A stretch of DNA of 64,000 bases from Rhodocyclales bacterium (GCA_016235165.1 JACRLX010000050.1:62001-126000), one strand, 5' to 3'. Shown: positions 16,098-24,503, numbered from the stretch's first letter. Numbers and translations: made by a program. The notes: generated by a model not told the origin, from the letters alone.

Positions 16098-16114
16098 TGC
16101 ATCGCAATAGTGCA
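16098..16114. promoter_or_regulatory. NtrC-like binding site upstream of nrtA
   Basis: TGCAT-CGCAATA-GTGCA resembles the NtrC dyad with one mismatch. It lies about 92 bp upstream of the nrtA -24 element and just after the nasT stop codon region. Confidence 0.6.
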
Positions 16115-16137
16115 TGGCGGGCTACTTACGCACCGAA

Positions 16138-16713
16138 TCAGAGCAGCAACCCGGCCATCGCCACCAGGTCGCCGGCGACTTTCCCCAGAGGTTGGGCGCG
16201 CTCCATCGCCAGTTTACGCAGCGTGGCATAGGCGGCATCTTCGTCCAGCCCGCGCGTCTTCATCAGGATGCCCTTGGCCTTTTCCACCACTTTGCGCTCG
16301 GAAAGCTTCTTCGTCGCCGCCGCCAGTTCCTTCCTCAGCGCCTGGCGCGATTCGAAGCGGGCGATGGCGACATCGACGATGGGCTTGAGCCGCGTCATGT
16401 CCACGTTATCCACCACATAGGCGGAAACCCCGGCATTGAAGGCATCGCGCATGCGCGCCGCGTCATCGTCGGCGGTCAGGATGATCACCGGGCGCGGCAT
16501 CTGGCGGTCCATCACGGCGAGGTTTTCCAACGTGTCGCGCGAGGGCGAGTCGGTCTCGATCAGGATCACGTCGGGGCGGATGTTCTCGATCTGCGCCGTC
16601 AGGTCCAGCGCCGAGGGCAGCACGGCGGCCACCTGATGGCCGGCCATGGCCAGCGCCGCGCAGAGTTCGGCGGCGCGGGTACGGGATTCGTCGATGACCA
16701 GGATGCGGAGCAT
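16138..16713 (-). CDS. nasT: ANTAR-domain response regulator, NasT
   Basis: A 191-residue protein. The N-terminal receiver-like domain (ILVIDESRTRAAELCAAL, then DVILIETDSPSRDT) is followed by a coiled segment and a C-terminal ANTAR RNA-binding domain (RKVVEKAKGILMKTRGLDEDAAYATLRKLAM). NasT binds leader RNA and prevents termination when nitrate or nitrite is present. The ATG at 16713 is preferred over the GTG at 16722 because it gives the usual family N-terminus. The partner sensor NasS, an NrtA-like protein without signal peptide, is not in this window. Confidence 0.93.
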   Translation of the reverse strand: MLRILVIDESRTRAAELCAALAMAGHQVAAVLPSALDLTAQIENIRPDVILIETDSPSRDTLENLAVMDRQMPRPVIILTADDDAARMRDAFNAGVSAYVVDNVDMTRLKPIVDVAIARFESRQALRKELAAATKKLSERKVVEKAKGILMKTRGLDEDAAYATLRKLAMERAQPLGKVAGDLVAMAGLLL

Positions 16714-16725
16714 CCATTGCACGAC

Positions 16726-16740
16726 GCAAGTCGCGTGCCA
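16726..16740 (-). promoter_or_regulatory. Sigma-54 promoter at the nasT start
   Basis: On the minus strand TGGCAC-GCGAC-TTGC fits the consensus perfectly, including the G after TGGCAC. The predicted transcript start (about 16714) is one base before the nasT ATG, so the message would be leaderless. No NtrC dyad was found upstream. Confidence 0.8.
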
Positions 16741-16794
16741 TTGGCGGGCGCGTACCAGGCCAAAGCGCGCAGTCCTTCACACGGCCCGGCAATT

Positions 16795-16802
16795 TGTATA
16801 CA
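16795..16802. promoter_or_regulatory. Possible GntR-type operator before ubiD
   Basis: TGTATACA is a perfect 8-bp palindrome within TTGTATACAG, 58 bp before the ubiD start. GntR/FadR-subfamily operators often have this form. No regulator gene is adjacent, so this is tentative. Confidence 0.35.
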
Positions 16803-16860
16803 GTATCCCCAAAAATCACCTCGCCCCTCGCGGCGTGGCGACGACACGCGGAGGGAGGGC

Positions 16861-18243
16861 ATGGCACAGGTGGCGGCGGACATTTCCGATCTCGCTTCGA
16901 TCATCCAGTGGCTCGACGGGCGCGGCCGCCTGGTGCGGGTGCGCTCCGAGGTCGACCCGGCGCACCAGCTTGCCGGCATCGCGGCGAAGTTCGAGCGCGG
17001 CCCGCGCGCGGTGCTGTTCGAGAAGGTCAAGGGCTCGGCCTTTCCGGTGTTCACCGGCCTCTACTGGTCGCGCGAACTGCTCGGCGAACTGCTCGACAAG
17101 CCGGTGCTGAGCCTGCCGGCATACGTTTCAGAATGCATCCGCGACTGGCAGACGAAGCCGTTGCCGCCGGTGCTGGTGCGCAACGGGCCGGTGCGCGAGG
17201 TCACCGAAGACACGGTCGACCTTTCCATCCTGCCGGTGCCGACGCATGCCGAGCTCGACGGCGGGCCCTACTTCGATGCCGGCGTGGTGATCACCAAGGA
17301 CCCCGAGACCGGCATCCGCAACACCTCGATCCAGCGCTTCCAGGTGGTGGGCCGCGACCGGCTGGCGATCAACATCGATGCCGGGCGCCACCTTGAGCTG
17401 TGCCTCGCCAGGGCCGCGGCGCGCAACCAGGTGCTGCCCTTCACGCTCAATGTCGGCGTCGGTCCCGGTCTGCACTTCGCCGCCGCGACCCCGGCCGAGG
17501 CGGCGCCCTTCGGCACCGACGAGCTCGGCATCGCCAGCCGCTTCCACGGCCGGCCGCTGGAGCTGGTGGCCAGCAGCATTACCAATGTCGAGATGGTGGC
17601 CGACGCGATGATTGCGCTGGAATGCGAAATGATGCCCGGCGAGCTTCACGACGAAGGCCCCTTCGCCGAGGTCACCGGCTACTACGCCACGGTGGCGCCG
17701 CGCCCGCTGGTGCGCGTGCGGCGCATCCACCGCCGCCGCCATCCGGTGTTCCAGACCATCATTTCCGGCGGCGAAGTGTTCAACTCGGTCGGCCTGCTCG
17801 GCGAGGCCAATGTGCTGGCGCTGCTGCAGAAGCAGGTGCCGGGCGTCAAGGACGTGTATTTCTCGCACGGCGGCTGCGGCTTCTACCATGCCGTGGTGCA
17901 GATCGCGCAAAAGCGCGCCGGCTGGGCCAAGCAGGCACTGATGGCGGCCTTCGCCGCCTTCCCGCCGCTGAAAATGGTGACCGTGGTCGATGACGACGTC
18001 GACATCCGCAACCCGGCCGACGTCGAATGGGCGATGGCCACGCGGCTGGATCCGAAGCGCGGCATCCTGGTGATCGACAGCGTCTTCGGCCACGGCCTGA
18101 ATCCGACCTTCCCCGACTATCTGGGAAGCAAGGTCGGCTTCGACGCCACGCGGCCCTTTCCGCACACGCCCAACTTCACCCGCGCCAGGGTCAGGCCGGC
18201 GACGCTCGACGGCCTGGACATCGAGGTGCCCGAAATCAGGTAA
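16861..18243 (+). CDS. UbiD-family prenylated-FMN decarboxylase
   Basis: A 460-residue protein with UbiD hallmarks: the cofactor and metal region GIRNTSIQRFQVVGRDRLAI, and the acid pair in HDEGPFAEVTGYYA that corresponds to the catalytic Glu residues. The start at 16861 follows GGAGGGAGGGC. The operon context (TRAP transporter, opine-dehydrogenase-like and hydroxyacyl-CoA-dehydrogenase-like proteins) points to catabolism of an imported carboxylic acid rather than ubiquinone synthesis. No UbiX prenyltransferase gene is nearby, so prFMN must be supplied from elsewhere. The actual substrate cannot be read from the sequence. Confidence 0.9.
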   Translation: MAQVAADISDLASIIQWLDGRGRLVRVRSEVDPAHQLAGIAAKFERGPRAVLFEKVKGSAFPVFTGLYWSRELLGELLDKPVLSLPAYVSECIRDWQTKPLPPVLVRNGPVREVTEDTVDLSILPVPTHAELDGGPYFDAGVVITKDPETGIRNTSIQRFQVVGRDRLAINIDAGRHLELCLARAAARNQVLPFTLNVGVGPGLHFAAATPAEAAPFGTDELGIASRFHGRPLELVASSITNVEMVADAMIALECEMMPGELHDEGPFAEVTGYYATVAPRPLVRVRRIHRRRHPVFQTIISGGEVFNSVGLLGEANVLALLQKQVPGVKDVYFSHGGCGFYHAVVQIAQKRAGWAKQALMAAFAAFPPLKMVTVVDDDVDIRNPADVEWAMATRLDPKRGILVIDSVFGHGLNPTFPDYLGSKVGFDATRPFPHTPNFTRARVRPATLDGLDIEVPEIR

Positions 18244-18306
18244 ACAGCAGCACCGTACCCGCCGCGCGGCCGGACGCACGCGCTCACAAGAACAGGAGGA
18301 GTCAGC

Positions 18307-19326
18307 ATGAAACGTCGCACCACGCTTTCTGCCATCGCCGCGCTCGCTGCCGGCCTGCTTGGTCTGCCGCCGGCGGCCTCGGCCGCCGAGATCACCCTGA
18401 CCTACGCCTTCTTCGCCCCGGCCAAGACCTTTCCCGCCGTGCAGATGAACCACTGGGCGCAGCAGCTTTCCAAGCGCAGCAACGGCAAGGTCGAGGTCAA
18501 GACCTTCCCCGGCGGCACGCTGCTCGGGGCCAAGGAGATGTATGACGGCGTCAGCAAGGGGGTGGCCGACATCGGCCTGGGCTCGCCGTCCTACGATCCC
18601 GGCCGCTTCCCGCTGACCTCGGGCGTGGCGCTGCCGGTCGGCTTCACCAGCGCCACCCAGGCCAGCAAGACGCTGTGGGCGCTGACCAAGGAGTTCAAGC
18701 CCAAGGAGTACGAGGGCTTCAAGGTGATCGCGATGTTCACCACCGAGCCCGGCTTCATCCAGACCAAGACCGCGGTCAGGAGCGCCGGCGACCTCGCCGG
18801 CATGAAGCTGCGCGCCGCCGGTACCGGCGTGCCGGTGCTGAAGGCCCTGGGCGCGGCGCCGATCGGCATGCCGATGCCGGAAGTGCCGCAGTCGGTGCAG
18901 ACCGGCGTCATCAGTGGCACCATGACCTCGCGCGAAGTGCTGCAGGATTTCAAGCTGGCCGAGTCGCTCAAGTTCGTCACCGACTACCCGACCGTGGTGG
19001 TGGCCTTCGCCGCGGTGATGGAGCAGAAGAAGTGGGACAAGCTGCCGGCCGACGTGAAGAAGCTGATCGAGGAGCTGGCCGAGGAAATGCCCGGCTGGAC
19101 CGGCAATTACCACGACAACGAGAACGTCGGCGCCGCCATGGCCTGGGCGCAGAAGGACCACAAGCTGCAGGTGGTGTCGCTCGCCGCCGACGAGAAGGCG
19201 CGCTGGGACGCCAAGCTCAAGTCGATGGAAGACGACTGGGTCAAGGAGATGTCGGGCAAGGGCCTGCCCGCTGCCGCCTACCTCAAGCGCCTGCACGAGC
19301 TGGCACCACAGTTCGCCAAGAAGTAA
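18307..19326 (+). CDS. dctP: TRAP transporter solute-binding protein, DctP family
   Basis: A 339-residue periplasmic protein with a Sec signal (cleavage likely after PAASA). DctP-family features are FPGGTLLGAKEMYDGVSKGVADIG near residues 60-85 and the substrate-region Arg in AGMKLRAAG, which binds the solute carboxylate in this family. AGGAGGAG lies shortly before the ATG. The stop overlaps the next gene by one base (TAATG). It supplies an organic acid to DctQM, presumably the substrate of the UbiD operon. Confidence 0.92.
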   Translation: MKRRTTLSAIAALAAGLLGLPPAASAAEITLTYAFFAPAKTFPAVQMNHWAQQLSKRSNGKVEVKTFPGGTLLGAKEMYDGVSKGVADIGLGSPSYDPGRFPLTSGVALPVGFTSATQASKTLWALTKEFKPKEYEGFKVIAMFTTEPGFIQTKTAVRSAGDLAGMKLRAAGTGVPVLKALGAAPIGMPMPEVPQSVQTGVISGTMTSREVLQDFKLAESLKFVTDYPTVVVAFAAVMEQKKWDKLPADVKKLIEELAEEMPGWTGNYHDNENVGAAMAWAQKDHKLQVVSLAADEKARWDAKLKSMEDDWVKEMSGKGLPAAAYLKRLHELAPQFAKK

Positions 19327-19868
19327 TGAGTTCTGCCGCGCAACCGGGCGCCGGAAGTGCCCCCGGGGGGCTGGTCCACGCCCTCGACCGCGCCAGCGCC
19401 TGGCTCAACGAGGGCCTGGCGCACGGCGCCGCGCTGATGCTGGGCGCGATGATGCTGTTCTCGGTGGTGGACATGGTGGCGCGCGGATTCGGCCTCACCA
19501 TCGCCGGCTCCTACGAGGTCATCGGCTGGATGTCGGCGGCGGCGATGGCGCTGGCCCTGGGCACGGTGCAGCGCCACAAGGGCCATGTCGCCATGGAACT
19601 CTTCGTCGTCAGGCTGGGGAGCCGCAACCGCGCGCTGGTCGAGGCGGCGATGGCCGTGCTGTCGCTGGCGCTGTTCGCCGTCACCGCCTTCTACGTCCTG
19701 CGCTACGGCCGCACCCTGCACGAAACCGGTTCGATGTCCGAGACCCTGCGCGTGATCGTCTATCCCTGGGTGTATGTCGTCGGCCTGGGCTGCGTCGGCC
19801 TGGCGCTGGCGCTGCTGGTCGACTTCCTCAAGTCGCTCGCGGCGCTGGGCGGCGCGCTGAAAGCCTGA
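19326..19868 (+). CDS. dctQ: TRAP transporter small membrane subunit, DctQ family
   Basis: A 180-residue protein with four hydrophobic segments (MLGAMMLFSVVDMVARGFGL, VIGWMSAAAMALALG, AVLSLALFAVTAFYVL, VVGLGCVGLALALLVDFL), the DctQ layout. Its ATG overlaps the dctP stop, and the dctM ATG follows its stop by one base, so the three are translationally coupled. Confidence 0.88.
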   Translation: MSSAAQPGAGSAPGGLVHALDRASAWLNEGLAHGAALMLGAMMLFSVVDMVARGFGLTIAGSYEVIGWMSAAAMALALGTVQRHKGHVAMELFVVRLGSRNRALVEAAMAVLSLALFAVTAFYVLRYGRTLHETGSMSETLRVIVYPWVYVVGLGCVGLALALLVDFLKSLAALGGALKA

Positions 19869-19869
19869 C

Positions 19870-21180
19870 ATGGATGCGAACATCGTCGCCGTGATCGGCC
19901 TCGCCCTGATGGCGCTGCTGATGCTGCTGGGCCAGCCGATCGCCTTCACCATGCTCGCCGCCGGCGTGCTCGGCAATGCCTACCTGCTGAGCACCGGCGC
20001 CGCCACGCATCTCCTGGCCACCAATATCTGGGAGCAGTTCTCCTCCTACGGCCTGTCGGTGATCCCGCTGTTCGTGCTGATGGGCCAGTTCGCCTACCGC
20101 GCCGGCACCACCGAACGGCTCTACCACGCGGCCTACACCTGGGTCGGGCGCCTGCCCGGCGGCCTGGCCGGCACGACGATTGCCGCCAGCGCCGGCTTCT
20201 CGGCCATCTGCGGCTCCAACTCGGCGACCACCGCCACCATGGGCACCATCGCCATGCCCGAGATGCGCCGCTATGGCTACGACCCGGCGCTGTCCACCGG
20301 GGCCATCGCGGTGGGCGGCACGCTGGGCGTGGTGATCCCGCCCTCCGTGGTGCTGATCGTGATCGCCGTGCAGACCGAGCAGTCGCTGCTGCGCCTGTTC
20401 GTCGCCGCCGTGGTACCGGGGCTGATCCTCACCGCGCTGTTCCTCGCCACCATCTTCTGGATGTGCAAGCGCAATCCGGCCCTGGGTCCGCTCGGGCCGC
20501 AGACGGGCTGGGGCGAGAAGTTCCGCGCCCTGACCGGCGTGATCGAGGCCCTGGCCCTGTTCTCGCTCGTCATCGGCGGCCTCTACATGGGCTGGTTCAC
20601 GCCCACCGAGGCGGGCGCCGCCGGGGCCTTCGGCGCCCTGGCGATCGGCCTGATCCAGCGCAGCCTGGACCTCAAGGGCATCATCCTGTCCATCGTCGAG
20701 AGCGTGCGCATCTCGGCCATGGTGGTGCTGCTGATAGCCGGCGCCGTGCTGTTCGGCCGCTTTCTCACCGTCTCGCGCCTGCCCTTCGAACTCGCCGAGT
20801 GGGCCTCCGCCCTGCCGGTGGCGCCCTTCGTCATCCTGCTGGTGGTGCTGGGCATCTACATCATCGGCGGCATGCTGATGGACGCGCTGGGCTTCCTCGT
20901 CGTCACCATTCCGATCTTCTTTCCGCTCGGCGTCGCGCTCGGCTACGACCCGGTCTGGTACACGGTGATCCTGACCATCATCACCACCATGGGCGCGGTG
21001 ACGCCGCCGGTGGGGGTCAATGTCTTCATCGTGCATGGCCTGGCGCCCGAGGTGCCGATCCATACCATCTTCCGCGGCGTGATGTATTTCATGGTCTCGT
21101 TCGTGCTGTGCATCCTGGTGATGTGGGTCTTCCCGGCCACCGTCACCGGCCTGCCGAACTGGATGCTGGGGCCGGGTTGA
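19870..21180 (+). CDS. dctM: TRAP transporter large membrane subunit, DctM family
   Basis: A 436-residue protein with about 12 membrane segments. DctM features include ASAGFSAICGSNSATTATMG and AVGGTLGVVIPPSVVLIVIA. It is the sodium-coupled permease of the TRAP system. A copy of the dispersed 24-bp repeat begins on the last base of its stop codon. Confidence 0.93.
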   Translation: MDANIVAVIGLALMALLMLLGQPIAFTMLAAGVLGNAYLLSTGAATHLLATNIWEQFSSYGLSVIPLFVLMGQFAYRAGTTERLYHAAYTWVGRLPGGLAGTTIAASAGFSAICGSNSATTATMGTIAMPEMRRYGYDPALSTGAIAVGGTLGVVIPPSVVLIVIAVQTEQSLLRLFVAAVVPGLILTALFLATIFWMCKRNPALGPLGPQTGWGEKFRALTGVIEALALFSLVIGGLYMGWFTPTEAGAAGAFGALAIGLIQRSLDLKGIILSIVESVRISAMVVLLIAGAVLFGRFLTVSRLPFELAEWASALPVAPFVILLVVLGIYIIGGMLMDALGFLVVTIPIFFPLGVALGYDPVWYTVILTIITTMGAVTPPVGVNVFIVHGLAPEVPIHTIFRGVMYFMVSFVLCILVMWVFPATVTGLPNWMLGPG

Positions 21181-21203
21181 AAGTCGGCGTTCACGCAACG
21201 GCG
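21180..21203 (+). repeat. Dispersed 24-bp repeat, copy 1
   Basis: AAAGTCGGCGT-TCACGCA-ACGGCG, one mismatch to the fixed bases of the consensus. It lies between the dctM stop and the next gene. Confidence 0.6.
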
Positions 21204-21220
21204 ATTTCCGGGGCCAGGCC

Positions 21221-22297
21221 ATGCGCATAGCCGTGCTGGGCGGCGGCAACGGCTCCTACGCCGCCGCCGCCGACCTCTCCGACCTCGGCCACGAAGTGCG
21301 CTTCTGGCGACGCGACGCGGCGGCCTTCGGCGACCTGGCGACGACGCGCCGGCTGATGCTGAAGGACATCGCCGGCCGCCGCGAAGTGGAGGTCGCCGTG
21401 GTCACCGCCGACATCGGCGCGGCTGTGCGCGGCGCCGAGCTGATCCTGATCCCGACGCCGGCCTTCGCCCAGGAGGACATCGCCCGCGCCCTGGCGCCGC
21501 ACCTGGTCGACGGCCAGGTGATCTTCCTGCCGCCGGGCACCTTCGGCAGCGTGGCCATGATGCAGGTCCTGCGCCACGCCGGCTGCGGCGCCGACGTGGC
21601 CTTCGCCGAGACCGGCACCCTGCCCTGGCTGACGCGCAAGCACGGGCCGGCCGAAGTCGCCATCACCATCCGCGCCGCGCGCCTGCCGACCGGGGTGTTT
21701 CCGGCCGACAAGGCGGCGCAGTCCTTCGCCGTGCTGCGCGCCGCGTTTCCCTCCGTCGAGCCGATCGAGGAAGTACTGGCCGGCGCGCTGATGAATGCCG
21801 GGCCGATCATCCATCCGCCGCTGATCCTGATGAACGCCGGCCCGCTGGAACACTTCGAGCGCTGGGACATCCACAACGAAGGCACCCAGCCTTCGATCCG
21901 CCGCGTCACCAATGCGCTCGATGCCGAACGCATCGCGCTGCGCGTCGGCCTCGGCTACACCGGCGAGCACTTCCCGCTGCGCGACCACTACGAGAGCGAT
22001 CGCTGGATGTACGGCGACGCCCACCAGCGACTCACCGACAGCGGCGACTGGCGCGAACACATCGTGCTCACCGGGCACCGCTACATGACCGAGGACATCC
22101 ACTACGGGCTGGCCTTCCTGGTCTCGGTGGCGGACTGGGCTGGTGTCAGCATGCCCGTCGCGCGCGGCCTGCTGGCGCTGGCCTCGGCCGTCTGCGCGCG
22201 CGACCTGCGCGCCGGGCCGCGCACGCTGGAAGCCCTGGGGCTGGCCGCGCTCGATCGCGCCGGCATGCGCCGATTGCTGGCCACGGGCCACGTTTGA
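21221..22297 (+). CDS. NAD/NADP octopine/nopaline dehydrogenase family protein
   Basis: A 358-residue protein. The N-terminal Rossmann fold begins RIAVLGGGNGSYAAAADLSDLGHEV; the C-terminal helical domain contains GPIIHPPLILMNAGPLEH, with the His typical of opine dehydrogenases. These enzymes oxidise or form opine-like N-carboxyalkyl amino acids, but many members act on other 2-oxo or 2-hydroxy substrates. It is the fifth gene of the UbiD-TRAP operon, so it probably acts on the same imported compound. The exact reaction is unknown. Confidence 0.8.
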   Translation: MRIAVLGGGNGSYAAAADLSDLGHEVRFWRRDAAAFGDLATTRRLMLKDIAGRREVEVAVVTADIGAAVRGAELILIPTPAFAQEDIARALAPHLVDGQVIFLPPGTFGSVAMMQVLRHAGCGADVAFAETGTLPWLTRKHGPAEVAITIRAARLPTGVFPADKAAQSFAVLRAAFPSVEPIEEVLAGALMNAGPIIHPPLILMNAGPLEHFERWDIHNEGTQPSIRRVTNALDAERIALRVGLGYTGEHFPLRDHYESDRWMYGDAHQRLTDSGDWREHIVLTGHRYMTEDIHYGLAFLVSVADWAGVSMPVARGLLALASAVCARDLRAGPRTLEALGLAALDRAGMRRLLATGHV

Positions 22298-22412
22298 TGA
22301 CCGCCGCCCGCCGGGCCGTCCCAAGGGCGGCGGCGCCAAACGTCCGGAGCGGGCCTAGCCCGCGAACCTCCGTCACCCCCTCCCGTGGGGATGGGGTTGG
22401 GGGGAGGGCGCT
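22298..22412. repeat. GC-rich intergenic stretch with inverted repeats
   Basis: It contains CGCCGCCC...GGGCGGCG, GCGGGC-CTA-GCCCGC and a run of the form CCCCCTCCC...GGGGGGAGGG. This resembles the GC palindrome at 1515-1533 and may be REP-like. It separates two genes of one apparent operon and may affect message stability. Confidence 0.5.
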
Positions 22413-23381
22413 TTGATTGTTGCCGCGCTCGGCGCCGGACGCATGGGGCGCGGCATCGCCCATGCCTTCGCCTATGCCGGCCACGAGGTCTGGTTGATCG
22501 ACAGCAAGCCGCGCGCGGCCGATGCCGCGCAGGCGCTCGAAGCCGATGCGCGGCGCGAGATCGAAGCCAGCTTGCGCACCCTTGCCGAACTCGGCGTCTT
22601 CGATGCGGCACTGATCCCCGCGATGCTGGCCCGTGTGCATTTCGCCGCGCGCGAGGCGGCGCCCGAGGTGCTGGCCCAGGTCGATGTGCTGTTCGAAGGC
22701 GTGCCGGAAAAGCTCGACGCCAAGCGCGAAGCCTTCGAATTCGCCTGCCGGCACCTGCGGCCCGAGGCGCTGCTGGCCTCGACCACCTCGACCATGCTGT
22801 CTACCGAACTGGCCGGCCTCGTGACGCATCCCGGGCGCTTCCTCAACGCGCACTGGCTCAACCCCGCCTACCTGATCCCGCTGGTCGAGGTCTCGCCGCA
22901 TCCGGGCACCGACGCGGCGGCGACGCGGCGCCTGTGCGACCTGCTCTCCGCCATCGGCAAGCAGCCGGTGCTGTGCCAGGCGGCGCCCGGCTACATCGTG
23001 CCGCGCCTGCAGGCGCTGCTGATGAACGAGGCGGCGCGCATGGTGGAGCAGGGTGTGGCGACGCCCGAGGACATCGACCGCGCGGTGCGCTACGGCTTCG
23101 GCCCGCGCTTCGCCAGCATGGGCCTGGTCGAGTTCATCGACTTCGGCGGGCTGGACATCCTCTACTACGCCAGCCACTACCTGGCCAAGGCGCTCGACGA
23201 TCCCTGGCGCGAGCCGCCGGCCATCGTCGATCGCTACATGGCCGAGGGCCGCGCCGGGCTGCGCGCGGGACGCGGCTTCTTCGACTGGTCGACGGTCGAC
23301 GCGGCAGCCTATCGCCGCGAGGTGATGCAGCGCCAGTTGGCTCTGCTGAAACAGCTCGGTATGGTGCCGGCGCCGGGCTGA
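22413..23381 (+). CDS. 3-hydroxyacyl-CoA dehydrogenase family protein
   Basis: A 322-residue protein with Rossmann motif ALGAGRMGRGIAHAFAYAGH, the SSTMLSTEL-like family segment (ASTTSTMLSTELA) and active-site His in RFLNAHWLNPAYLIPLVEV. The C-terminal domain starts near CQAAPGYIVPRLQ. A TTG start is used, since GGGGAGGG lies directly upstream and no ATG fits. The domain set is that of 3-hydroxybutyryl-CoA or L-gulonate-type dehydrogenases, so the substrate could be a CoA ester or a free hydroxy acid. It closes the UbiD-TRAP operon. Confidence 0.82.
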   Translation: MIVAALGAGRMGRGIAHAFAYAGHEVWLIDSKPRAADAAQALEADARREIEASLRTLAELGVFDAALIPAMLARVHFAAREAAPEVLAQVDVLFEGVPEKLDAKREAFEFACRHLRPEALLASTTSTMLSTELAGLVTHPGRFLNAHWLNPAYLIPLVEVSPHPGTDAAATRRLCDLLSAIGKQPVLCQAAPGYIVPRLQALLMNEAARMVEQGVATPEDIDRAVRYGFGPRFASMGLVEFIDFGGLDILYYASHYLAKALDDPWREPPAIVDRYMAEGRAGLRAGRGFFDWSTVDAAAYRREVMQRQLALLKQLGMVPAPG

Positions 23382-23420
23382 GAGACTGCCAGTCGCTCGA
23401 AGCACCATACCACTTGAATA

Positions 23421-23456
23421 TGCCCGAAATGGGCAGTAAGATGCCCAATATGGGCT
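23421..23456. promoter_or_regulatory. Tandem operator before the HTH-nucleotidyltransferase gene
   Basis: TGCCC-GAAAT-GGGCA (23421-23435) and TGCCC-AATAT-GGGCT (23442-23456) are two near-identical dyads with centres 21 bp apart, two helical turns. They lie directly before the start at 23459. The protein encoded there has an HTH domain and is the likely ligand. Confidence 0.75.
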
Positions 23457-23458
23457 TG

Positions 23459-24076
23459 ATGAAGAACGAACCTGCGATCCACCCCGCACCAGCGGTGAGC
23501 TTGGCCGATGCCTTGTTCGCCGGAATCCAGCAACGGGTGCTGGCCTATCTTTTTGGCCAGCCGGACCGCAGTTTCTACGCTACCGAGCTGATCGGCCTGA
23601 CCGGTGGCGGTTCCGGCGCGGTGCAGCGCGAACTGGCGCGGCTGGCCGGTAGCGGCCTGGTAACGGTAACGCGGGTCGGCAACCAAAAGCACTACCAGGC
23701 CAATCCGGCGGCACCGATCTACACTGAGCTCTGCGGCATCGCAATGAAGACGGTCGGCCTCGCCGAACCCTTGCGCCTGGCGCTGGCGCCGCTCGCCAAG
23801 CGTATCGTTGCGGCCTTCGTCTTCGGCTCGGTGGCCAAGCGCGGCGATACGGCCGCGAGCGACATTGACGTCCTGGTACTGACCGACAAGCTCGATTACG
23901 CCGATGTCTTCGCTGCGCTTCAGGCAGCCGAAGCGCAATTGGCCCGTCCCGTGAATCCCACGCTGTATTCCCGGACCGACTGGCGCCGCAAGCGCAAGGA
24001 AGGCCATGCCTTTGTCACCCGGATCATGGCCCAGCCGAAAATCATGCTGATCGGCTCGGAGGCCGATCTTGACTGA
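23459..24076 (+). CDS. HTH-domain protein fused to a MNT-type nucleotidyltransferase
   Basis: A 205-residue protein. The N-terminal winged-helix region (VLAYLFGQPDRSFYATELIGLTGGGSGAV) is followed by a minimal nucleotidyltransferase domain with FGSVAKRGDTAASDIDVLVL, the GS...DxD metal motif. It overlaps the HEPN gene by 8 nt. Together they look like an MNT-HEPN toxin-antitoxin pair in which the antitoxin carries its own DNA-binding domain. The start at 23459 keeps the tandem operator outside the coding region; in-frame ATGs at 23450 and earlier would put the operator inside it. Confidence 0.8.
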   Translation: MKNEPAIHPAPAVSLADALFAGIQQRVLAYLFGQPDRSFYATELIGLTGGGSGAVQRELARLAGSGLVTVTRVGNQKHYQANPAAPIYTELCGIAMKTVGLAEPLRLALAPLAKRIVAAFVFGSVAKRGDTAASDIDVLVLTDKLDYADVFAALQAAEAQLARPVNPTLYSRTDWRRKRKEGHAFVTRIMAQPKIMLIGSEADLD

Positions 24077-24503
24077 GGCCGGCCTGACGAATCTTGCCCG
24101 CATCGGCAAGCTGGCCGCCGAACCCGGTTCGGTGGCCGAGATCGTTGGCCTGCTGCGTTCAGGGGTGGAGCGACTGAGGGATGCCCGCAACGAGGCCTTG
24201 GCGTATTCCAGCCGTTTCGACTTGGCCTACAACGCCGCCCACGCCTTTTCGCTGGCCGCTTTGCGCTGGCACGGCTACCGATCGGACAACCGCTACCTGG
24301 TGTTTCAGGCGCTGCCGCACACGCCGGGCCTGCCCGCGCCGGTGTGGCGGGTGCTGGCCAAGGCCCATGAGGTGCGCAATGCCGCGGAATACGAGGGTTG
24401 CCTCGATGTCGATCTGGCTTTGCCAAACGGCCTGATCGATGCGGCAGAAAAGGTCTCCGTCGCGGTTGGATTGCTGCCGGCGCCGGGCGCCAAATCGCCG
24501 TAG
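24069..24503 (+). CDS. HEPN-domain protein
   Basis: A 144-residue, mostly helical protein with RDARNEALAYSSRFDLAYNAAHAF and the segment HEVRNAAEYEG, where HEPN ribonucleases carry their active R/N/H or EY residues. It uses a TTG start overlapping the nucleotidyltransferase stop. It is probably the toxin half of the pair; a simple Rx4-6H RNase motif is not obvious, so enzyme activity is uncertain. The dispersed repeat lies 7 bases before the stop codon and covers it. Confidence 0.7.
   Translation: MTEAGLTNLARIGKLAAEPGSVAEIVGLLRSGVERLRDARNEALAYSSRFDLAYNAAHAFSLAALRWHGYRSDNRYLVFQALPHTPGLPAPVWRVLAKAHEVRNAAEYEGCLDVDLALPNGLIDAAEKVSVAVGLLPAPGAKSP

Noticed and set aside
17128..19296. 722-codon minus-strand open frame over ubiD and dctP
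   Set aside because: His/Arg/Gly-rich shadow with no recognisable domain.
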